From: Planctomycetaceae bacterium
Lineage (GTDB): Bacteria > Planctomycetota > Planctomycetia > Pirellulales > Pirellulaceae
Assembly: GCA_002685655.1 (NCBI GenBank)
Contig: NYXM01000183.1
Span: forward strand, 1 to 12,511
Length of the DNA stretch: 12,511 nt
Direction of reading: 5' to 3'
How positions within the stretch are numbered: the stretch's first letter is position 1; every line of letters begins with the position of its first letter. Position numbers and translations under genes: made by a program. The notes beneath the pieces were generated by a model, which saw only the letters and a program-made list of their open reading frames with translations, had not been told where the DNA came from and ran no database searches. Shown one piece after another: positions 7,098-12,511 of the stretch.

Positions 7098-8443
7098 CAG
7101 ACACCCTCCGCAGCAGCGGCAATGCGCTGACTCAGAATCCAAAATGTCGTGCCACGGACGACAGCACCCACGCCACCACCGACCAGAATCGCCACCGCCG
7201 CGCCGAGTGCTCCCCAACAGCCAACCAGCCAAACCGCCGCAACCAAGGTCGCCAGAAGGGCGGCGACATCGCCAATCAGGTTGGCTTGTGGTCGGTCGAT
7301 AGCCCACAACGCATTGCCCGCAACGACGGCCAGACTATTGAGGAGAACGGCCAGGGACAGCACACTTGCCACAGCCCCAGCCCCGGCAAATTCATTACCG
7401 AACAAAGCCGTCAGGAGTGTGTCCCCGGTGACCAGTACGATCAAGCAAAACAGGCCCACAGCCGAAACGAAGACTCCGGCCGTCACGCCTAAAACGCGAT
7501 GAAGCCCGGCCAACCCATGACTTGCGTAGGAAGCGACGGCCTTAGGCGTAAGGTAGTGAGCCACACCCACCACAAATGTTCCAGCCAAGGCACTCAGCTT
7601 GCTGCAGGCGGCGAGCGTGCCAGTCGCGGATTCGTCATGCATCGCCGCCAACAGCCAGGGCAAGACGTAGGTCATCGCGCAACCGATGGCGTGAGAGAGC
7701 ATGGCCCAGCGGCCGAACAACCAATTGGCGCACCAGTCGTGCCAACTTCGCCGCCAGACAATCTGAAACGGCTCCGGACGGACCAAGTACCATGCAACAC
7801 AGGCGATCGCACTTGCTGTCCCCATCGCAACAAAGATCGACGAGACGGTCAGCGTGCCGGTAAAGAATAGCGCCATGATCGTACCGAGTTGAATCCATGT
7901 GACGGTAATGTCCATGGCCAGAGCAATGCGAAACTGAAAGCAGGCGAACGCCAAATGGCGCAGAAATGCGTGCATTAAACAGAAAGGCAGGGCCAGCAGC
8001 AGCATCCACAACGGCGCGATCAAGTGAGTCGGACCAATCCCACAATACAACACGATCAGGTAGCCGCACACACCGATAAAGCTCAAGGCGGCCAACCAAC
8101 TCTGGTGGACGAACATGCTGCCGGTGAATGCAGCGCGATCCGCCGCGTGTTGCCGCTGTCGATAGACCGTGAACGGTGCATTGACCAACTCACCTTGAAC
8201 GTTCATGGCCAGCACCAGAATCGTCAAAACGAGATGGGCTACGCCCAACTCGAAGCGACCGCAGGCGATGGCGACGATCGAACAGGTCGCGAAACTCAGG
8301 CCGCTCACGATACCCTGATCTAAGACGGCAGAGATTCCACGGTGCGTATCCGTGGAAGCCATCAGTCTTTTTGCCAGCCCACGTAGCGCCAGGCGGCGGG
8401 GCGCCCCTTGGTCGTCCTCGTGGATCAGCGTGCTTGTCGCCAT
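7097..8443 (-). CDS. Wzx-like polysaccharide flippase (MOP superfamily)
   Basis: The protein has 448 residues and about twelve hydrophobic segments. It starts with a short cytoplasmic tail and the segment LDQGIVSGLSF (41-51), common in O-antigen and EPS flippases of the MATE/PST group. LFGNEFAGAGAVASVLS (347-363) matches the conserved region near the tenth or eleventh helix. It should move the undecaprenyl-linked repeat unit across the inner membrane for the polymerase encoded next. The ATG at 8443 has AAGGAA 7 bp upstream. A GTG at 8536 is in frame but lacks a ribosome site and would add an Arg-rich tail, so the shorter form is preferred. The stop overlaps the next start by one base. Family assignment rests on topology and these motifs; sequence conservation in this group is always low. 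Confidence 0.85.
   Translation of the reverse strand: MATSTLIHEDDQGAPRRLALRGLAKRLMASTDTHRGISAVLDQGIVSGLSFATCSIVAIACGRFELGVAHLVLTILVLAMNVQGELVNAPFTVYRQRQHAADRAAFTGSMFVHQSWLAALSFIGVCGYLIVLYCGIGPTHLIAPLWMLLLALPFCLMHAFLRHLAFACFQFRIALAMDITVTWIQLGTIMALFFTGTLTVSSIFVAMGTASAIACVAWYLVRPEPFQIVWRRSWHDWCANWLFGRWAMLSHAIGCAMTYVLPWLLAAMHDESATGTLAACSKLSALAGTFVVGVAHYLTPKAVASYASHGLAGLHRVLGVTAGVFVSAVGLFCLIVLVTGDTLLTALFGNEFAGAGAVASVLSLAVLLNSLAVVAGNALWAIDRPQANLIGDVAALLATLVAAVWLVGCWGALGAAVAILVGGGVGAVVRGTTFWILSQRIAAAAEGV
7104..7109 (-). promoter_or_regulatory. Strong ribosome binding site of the polymerase gene
   Basis: GGAGGG on the minus strand lies inside the last codons of the flippase gene, 6 bp before the ATG at 7097. 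It fixes that start over the longer frame and supports coupled translation. Confidence 0.7.
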
Positions 8444-8647
8444 GAAGTCGTTCCTTGGTCGCGGACGTATGCGCAGATCTTCCCCTGTTTCAAATCGTTG
8501 CAAGGCGAGCGCCGCACTGGCGAGAAATTGTGCCACCGGTCATAAACTCTAGCTCCGTAACGACCTCTGGAGCGTCTGGCGGGATCGCTGATCTCACCCA
8601 TGTTGCGGCCAGACAACACGGTGGTGTTATCTCGCAACACAGACAGT
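8444..8647 (-). other. 204-bp spacer between deacetylase and flippase genes
   Basis: No convincing gene is visible here. The part nearest the flippase (8444-8536) is an open in-frame extension of the flippase without a ribosome site. I find no good -35/-10 pair and no hairpin followed by a T-run. A small 5-bp stem (GTGTT...AACAC on the minus strand) sits near 8624-8640. A promoter or processing site is possible from the length alone. Confidence 0.3.
8451..8456 (-). promoter_or_regulatory. Ribosome binding site of the flippase gene
   Basis: AAGGAA on the minus strand, 7 bp before the ATG at 8443, selects this start over the upstream GTG at 8536. Confidence 0.65.
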
Positions 8648-9607
8648 TCAGCGTCGAAGTCTTCGCCAGTGTTGCTGCAGCCACGTGTACCACCCATCCA
8701 ATTTGGCTGCCAACGTGCGCGGTGTGTCGAATTGAGTGGCGCCGAACCGGCCCCAACCGAACGGGTCGACATTGGGACCGGTACCGCCGAGGGTCACGCA
8801 CTGGCACTCCGCCGTCACCGCGCATAGCAGTTGGTGCTGCTCCAGAATTCGCTGCATTTCGGCATCAAATCGCCCGTAGGGAAAGGAAAATGTGACCCGT
8901 TTGAGGCCGAAACGCCCGCGGAGCAACTGCAAGGAACAGGTCAAATCGTAAGCAAACTGATCGGGCTGGCCGCGAAAGTCCTCGTGAGTGTGCGTGTGAG
9001 ACCCCAGGTCGAGCAAGCCACTACCCAACATCTCTTCACATTCAAGTGTGGTAAGTGGTCGTCTTGTGTCGCCACAGCGAGACAAACCGGTCTGGCACGT
9101 ATCAAACGGAAGCGGGGTGTCGCGATCAAGATAACCCGTCGCTAAGAAGATCGTGGCCGGGACGCCCAAGTCCCTGAGAACAGGCCACGCGTTTTCGTAG
9201 ACGCTGTGATGTCCATCGTCAAAGACTACGATGAACGATTCGTCTGGTAACGCTCGATTCTCTCGGTGGCAGGCAACCACGTCTCGTAGCGAGCAAGCCC
9301 TATAACCAAATCGGATCAGCCCTTCGATCTGTTCCCTAAATCGTTGCGGTGTCACGTTCAATAGGAAAGGATCGCTGGCCACTTGTTTCGCCACATGGTG
9401 GTAGGTCAGAATCCCTGTCGTCGACGAACCGGGCGTCGGGCTCTGTCGGGGCCCACCAAGGAATCGCGATGCGGCAGCAATTTGACACAGTGCTCGCTCT
9501 TTCTTGCGGCGCCATTTGGCCGAACCAGACGGCGGCACTGGAAACGACCGGTCGCCCTTGCCAGGTGCCGTAACCGGTTCGGTAGGCACGGTTTGCAGCG
9601 TCGACAT
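8648..9607 (-). CDS. Polysaccharide deacetylase, NodB/CE4 family
   Basis: The product has 319 residues. After a Pro/Arg-rich N-terminal ~60 residues without a signal peptide, the NodB domain shows TYHHV (68-72), FDDG (129-132; catalytic Asp and metal Asp), SHTHTH (203-208; metal-binding histidines) and SFPYGRFD (241-248). All the usual CE4 metal-binding elements are present, so it should be active. It would remove N- or O-acetyl groups from the glycan or a lipid-linked sugar; without a signal peptide it probably acts on the cytoplasmic side. The gene is 82 bp downstream of the priming transferase. The start at 9607 has only a weak ribosome site. It is a clear paralogue of the degenerate domain encoded at about 780-1325. 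Confidence 0.9.
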   Translation of the reverse strand: MSTLQTVPTEPVTAPGKGDRSFPVPPSGSAKWRRKKERALCQIAAASRFLGGPRQSPTPGSSTTGILTYHHVAKQVASDPFLLNVTPQRFREQIEGLIRFGYRACSLRDVVACHRENRALPDESFIVVFDDGHHSVYENAWPVLRDLGVPATIFLATGYLDRDTPLPFDTCQTGLSRCGDTRRPLTTLECEEMLGSGLLDLGSHTHTHEDFRGQPDQFAYDLTCSLQLLRGRFGLKRVTFSFPYGRFDAEMQRILEQHQLLCAVTAECQCVTLGGTGPNVDPFGWGRFGATQFDTPRTLAAKLDGWYTWLQQHWRRLRR

Positions 9608-9689
9608 GATGGACTCGACAAACGGTTGATTTCAGGTAGGCCGACAACAACAGGCGTTGGCCGCGTTCAGATGCTAAGGCGGAAGCCAC

Positions 9690-10781
9690 TCAACAGGAGG
9701 CTCGATGAAGAACTACCTTCAACAAGGTACGCCATAACAACACAATGTCGACCCAAAACCAGGCCCGCCCTGAATAGCGGATGTCCATTCGCATCCATTC
9801 AGCAAAATCACTACGCGAGCCATCCACCTGCCAAAAACAGGTCAGACCAGGGACCATATCCAACCGCCGCTGTTGCCAACTGTCGCACTGGCGAGCTTCA
9901 TCGCACGGAAGTGGCCGCGGGCCGACCAAGGTCATTTCGCCGCGCAGAACATTCCACAGTTGCGGCAGTTCATCCAGACACGTCCGCCGCAAGTAGCCGC
10001 CAATTGCGGTAATCCGCGGATCATCCACGACCTTAAACGCGGGCCCGTCCTGCTCGTTCTGGCCCAGCAACTCCGCCTTGCGTTCTTCCGCGCTAGCGCA
10101 CATCGTGCGGAATTTGTAAATTACGAACGGCACGCCACCCTGTCCGCTACGCAGTTGTCGAAAGAGAACTGGCCCCCGGGAAGTCAGCTTGATTGCTGCC
10201 GCCACGACAGCCAACAACGGTGCCAATATCATCAATCCCAGGCAAGACGCGACAACATCGCTGGTGCGTTTCCAAATTGGCAATGCCTGCGCGAAAAGAG
10301 GCTGGGCGAGTCTCGGCGCCGGCGAATCAACCTCTGATGCACCCTCGTTTGAGATCTTGGATGCATCTTGTGGAAGCTCGCACGTGGTCGCCAACAGCAC
10401 CTGAGTCGGCAATGTTGGATAGACATAAATATCGAGTTCAACATTGTCCGCCAGATCACAGTCCGCCACGATCACCTTGGCCAACGCCTTCGCACCATCG
10501 TGATTCGTATCCGTCAGCAGTACCGCCAGTTGCTCATCGCTGAAGTATCCGGCAACATCGGTTTCACGAAGTCGATTCGCCAACGATATTTCGCATTGCT
10601 GAAATGCCGCCAGACGATTTGCCTCCGGTGAAATTACCAGCAACGCAAACGGAATGCCACTGCGATCGGATCGCATCCGTTCGAGTTGCAGAATACGCTG
10701 AAAACTCACCGGCGGCAGGCAGTATCCGTTCTCGGCGGCAACATGAGAACCGCCAACATGATCTTGTAGCTTCTCTAACAT
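9690..10781 (-). CDS. Priming sugar-phosphate transferase (ExoY/WcaJ type) with degenerate GGDEF-like N-terminal domain
   Basis: The product has 363 residues in two parts. Residues ~25-130 resemble a GGDEF fold: LERMRSDRSGIPFALLVI (33-50), then LRETDVAGYFSDEQLAVLLT (71-90), where the GGDEF loop is lost, so it cannot make cyclic-di-GMP by the usual mechanism. Residues ~168-363 form the bacterial sugar transferase domain (PF02397): KRTSD (171-175), one hydrophobic membrane helix (176-198), FRQLRSGQGG (207-216), YKFRTM (222-227), the catalytic Asp-Glu pair in DELPQLWNVL (270-279) and GPRP (287-290). It transfers a sugar phosphate to undecaprenyl phosphate, the first step of repeat-unit assembly. 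The small ExoY-like form lacks the four extra N-terminal helices of WbaP. The ATG at 10781 has a GGAA 6 bp upstream; a TTG at 10889 would overlap the ATPase gene and seems less likely. Confidence 0.88.
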   Translation of the reverse strand: MLEKLQDHVGGSHVAAENGYCLPPVSFQRILQLERMRSDRSGIPFALLVISPEANRLAAFQQCEISLANRLRETDVAGYFSDEQLAVLLTDTNHDGAKALAKVIVADCDLADNVELDIYVYPTLPTQVLLATTCELPQDASKISNEGASEVDSPAPRLAQPLFAQALPIWKRTSDVVASCLGLMILAPLLAVVAAAIKLTSRGPVLFRQLRSGQGGVPFVIYKFRTMCASAEERKAELLGQNEQDGPAFKVVDDPRITAIGGYLRRTCLDELPQLWNVLRGEMTLVGPRPLPCDEARQCDSWQQRRLDMVPGLTCFWQVDGSRSDFAEWMRMDIRYSGRAWFWVDIVLLWRTLLKVVLHRASC

Positions 10782-10834
10782 TTTGGTTTCCACTGTGTAT
10801 GACAACGCGGCGTCTTGTGGAGAATCAATACTGT

Positions 10835-10850
10835 GTGGCCTTGCGGCCAC
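10835..10850 (-). other. Intercistronic hairpin with GCAA tetraloop
   Basis: In the 86 bp between the ATPase and priming transferase genes the minus strand reads GTGGCC, GCAA, GGCCAC: a perfect 6-bp stem closed by a GNRA-type loop. No T-run follows, so it is not a typical terminator. It could stabilise or mark the mRNA between two genes, or be chance. Confidence 0.35.
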
Positions 10851-10867
10851 CAGGCGGCGGCAGCCGA

Positions 10868-11539
10868 TCAGACGCGGTTGTAGATCCAATTCGGCACGTG
10901 GTGTTGCCGCTTGTTGAAAACCACGCCCAAAACTTTGGCATCGTTATTTTCAAGCTGCTCTTTGGCTCGCATGACGACTTGGCGTCGCAGTCGTTCCGCC
11001 TCGACAACCAGGAGAAGGCCGTCTAGATTCGAAATCAGGGTCGGAAAGTGACACTCGGATACAATCGGTAGATCGAACAGTACCCAGGAGTATTCCAATT
11101 TGAGTATCTCGATCAGGCTGTGGAATGTTGCTGGGCCCCCAGCAGCGCCTAACGTGACCGCCTGTGCGCCGGGCCCCATCAAGTGAAGGTTGGGAATGCT
11201 GGTCCAACGGATGCACTCCGGTAGTTTGGTTTCACCGGACAATGCGTCAACAAAACCTGGCCCCGGTGCCAATCCGAACATTGATTGTGTTGGCGACTGC
11301 GCGAAGTCGGTATCGATAAGCAGTACGGGCCGCGCCGACTCGCCGGCCGCGGCGACGGCCAGGTTCGCGGCCACCGTACTAACACCTTCGGCATGGGCAC
11401 AGCTGGTCAGCCCAATTGCTTGTGAGGTTGCCGTCGTGGTGAGACGACGAATCAGCGTCGCATACGGTGCGCTTTCCGGCGACGACAGATGTGCCGGGAC
11501 CGCAATGGGCATTGTTCCGGTGTTGGACACTTGGCTCAT
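10868..11539 (-). CDS. CpsD/CapB-like P-loop ATPase with altered Walker A motif
   Basis: This 223-residue protein is of the ParA/BY-kinase type that partners chain-length proteins. The Walker A region reads CAHAEGVSTVAANLA (47-61): the GEGKST lysine is valine at 53. Walker A' is VLLIDTD (72-78) and Walker B is WVLFDLP (152-158). The C-terminus ends in NWIYNRV with a single Tyr, whereas tyrosine autokinases normally end in a Tyr cluster. It therefore may bind nucleotide poorly, or act as a regulatory partner rather than a kinase. The gene follows the chain-length protein by 8 bp, and its ribosome site GAGGTG overlaps that gene's stop, so the two are probably co-translated. The fold assignment is firm; activity is uncertain. 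Confidence 0.85.
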   Translation of the reverse strand: MSQVSNTGTMPIAVPAHLSSPESAPYATLIRRLTTTATSQAIGLTSCAHAEGVSTVAANLAVAAAGESARPVLLIDTDFAQSPTQSMFGLAPGPGFVDALSGETKLPECIRWTSIPNLHLMGPGAQAVTLGAAGGPATFHSLIEILKLEYSWVLFDLPIVSECHFPTLISNLDGLLLVVEAERLRRQVVMRAKEQLENNDAKVLGVVFNKRQHHVPNWIYNRV

Positions 11540-11543
11540 GAAG

Positions 11544-11549
11544 CACCTC
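11544..11549 (-). promoter_or_regulatory. Ribosome binding site of the ATPase gene overlapping the previous stop
   Basis: GAGGTG on the minus strand begins inside the TGA stop of the chain-length gene (11548-11550) and lies 4 bp before the ATG at 11539. This arrangement favours coupled translation. Confidence 0.55.
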
Positions 11550-12511
11550 AGGATGAGATTGAAAAGAAGTTCGGCGATGATGGCAGCGACAAGACGACAG
11601 GCACATTCAACACTCGCTCGACGTCGGCAGGTGATTGGAATGAGTCGTCAAAATACTCGGTCAGGCAGGCGACGCCGACGGCTCCGAACATCCCTGCAAG
11701 CGAACCCAACACGATAATCAACGCGGCCTTGGGACTGACGGGTTTGGCAATCAGGCTGGGCGTCTGGGCGATTTCGATATTGGAGGACTGCTGTGCGGCG
11801 AGCGCCTTGTCGATGCGGGCCTGTTCCAGCTTGTCGGTGTATGTCCGATGACTGTCATTCAGTTGGATTACGCGCCGCTCAAGTTCGGTGATCAGCACTT
11901 CGTTTTCGTTTAATACCCTCAATTCCGCTTGTCCTTCGGCAAACCGAATCGCAAGCTCGCCCGCCTTGGCGCGAATCACCATCACCTGGGATTCAGCAGT
12001 GGCCAGTTCCTGCTGCGCCAGCAGGACACTGGAGGTGGCAACTTGTTCGATGATGGCGATCACGCGCGGGTGACGAGAAGACAACCGCGACAGCAGATCA
12101 CGCTTCTGGATTTCCAATTTGTAGAGTTCGCTTCGCATGTTGTCGGTGGCCAATACGGATCCCGCTGTCGCTGATTCATGATCGATCGGTGTCAGGTCCG
12201 GGTGCAGGCGACGAATCTCGGCGATCTTCGCCAGGACAGCCGCTCGTTCGGTCTGCGTCGCCAGCAACTCGGCGTGCAGGAGGGAGATCTGTGTCTCCAA
12301 CATCCGTCGCTGCCCCTCGATGGAGACCAGTCCGATCTTGTTCTTGGCATCGCGCAATTCCCGCTTCGCAAGAGTGAGCCGTTTGCTTAGCTGCTCGGAC
12401 TGTCCCATAAAGAATTCGTAACCGTTCACGGAGTTACGTTCAATAGGCTTGGGGCCGGTTGATTTTGCCGTTTGGCCCTGATGGATTTGTGAAGAAACGA
12501 AAAGAAGTTGC
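11548..12511 (-). CDS. Chain-length determinant / polysaccharide co-polymerase (Wzz/GumC type), C-terminal part
   Basis: The frame is open to the right edge, giving 320 residues of a protein whose N-terminus lies outside; the GTG at 12429 is internal, not the start. YEFFMGQSEQLSKRLTLAKR is followed by long heptad-rich coiled coil typical of the periplasmic stalk. The order then is SRHPRVIAIIEQ, LERRVIQLNDSHRTYTDKLE (a GNVR-type segment), a Pro-containing IAKPVSPKA stretch and the second membrane helix ALIIVLGSLAGMFGAVGVAC. A short cytoplasmic tail (EYFDDSFQSPADVERVLNVP) ends without a kinase domain. The ATPase part is encoded by the next gene, so this is the split form. It sets polymer length and may couple polymerisation to export. 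Confidence 0.88.
   Translation of the reverse strand, partial: QLLFVSSQIHQGQTAKSTGPKPIERNSVNGYEFFMGQSEQLSKRLTLAKRELRDAKNKIGLVSIEGQRRMLETQISLLHAELLATQTERAAVLAKIAEIRRLHPDLTPIDHESATAGSVLATDNMRSELYKLEIQKRDLLSRLSSRHPRVIAIIEQVATSSVLLAQQELATAESQVMVIRAKAGELAIRFAEGQAELRVLNENEVLITELERRVIQLNDSHRTYTDKLEQARIDKALAAQQSSNIEIAQTPSLIAKPVSPKAALIIVLGSLAGMFGAVGVACLTEYFDDSFQSPADVERVLNVPVVLSLPSSPNFFSISS

Noticed and set aside
7098..7307. A 70-residue N-terminal extension of the polymerase.
   Set aside because: It lies wholly inside the flippase gene, is rich in Cys, Trp, Gly and Arg as out-of-frame DNA often is, and the GGAGGG before 7097 marks the true start.
8525..8550. TGGCAC-containing stretch on the minus strand as a sigma-54 promoter.
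   Set aside because: The -12 element (TTGC at the right spacing) is absent.
9383..10337. Plus-strand open frames of 209 and 154 codons opposite the priming transferase and deacetylase genes.
   Set aside because: They overlap strongly supported genes on the other strand, have no recognisable motif, and are the usual mirror frames of GC-rich coding DNA.

Overview
The window looks like part of a chromosomal exopolysaccharide or capsule locus of a Planctomycete (Pirellulales/Rhodopirellula-like). This is inferred from the gene mix: a sugar transferase with a degenerate GGDEF-like N-terminus, a chain-length protein separate from its ATPase, and several CelD/BcsL-type GNAT proteins. The moderate to high GC content fits too. 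It is inference, not a database match. All eleven genes lie on the minus strand, so transcription runs from the right edge to the left edge. I see no tRNA, rRNA, mobile element or CRISPR.

In order of transcription. (i) 12511-10868: the C-terminal part of a Wzz/GumC-type chain-length protein (polysaccharide co-polymerase), then a CpsD/CapB-like P-loop ATPase whose Walker A lysine is replaced by valine. (ii) 10781-8648: an ExoY/WcaJ-type priming phosphoglycosyl transferase with a degenerate GGDEF-like N-terminus, then an intact-looking NodB polysaccharide deacetylase. (iii) 8443-4636: a Wzx-like flippase, a Wzy-like O-antigen polymerase/ligase and a GNAT/FemAB-like transferase, joined by start/stop overlaps. 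(iv) 4414-1516: a second GNAT paralogue, a class I SAM methyltransferase and a third GNAT paralogue. (v) 1472 to the left edge: an open frame that begins with a NodB-like domain lacking its metal and catalytic residues, and continues in the same frame, through a Ser/Pro-rich stretch, into a family-2 glycosyltransferase that runs off the window.

Together the genes suggest a Wzx/Wzy-dependent pathway. The priming transferase loads the first sugar phosphate on the lipid carrier, glycosyltransferases extend the unit (only one is inside the window), the flippase exports it, and Wzy polymerises it under control of the co-polymerase/ATPase pair. The deacetylase, three GNAT paralogues and the methyltransferase would decorate the glycan. 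No outer-membrane export protein (Wza) is in the window.

The points most worth a second look are the dead NodB domain joined to the glycosyltransferase, the three-paralogue GNAT cassette interrupted by a methyltransferase, and the ATPase with an altered Walker A motif. Two spacers of 204 and 221 bp split the locus into three possible transcription blocks.
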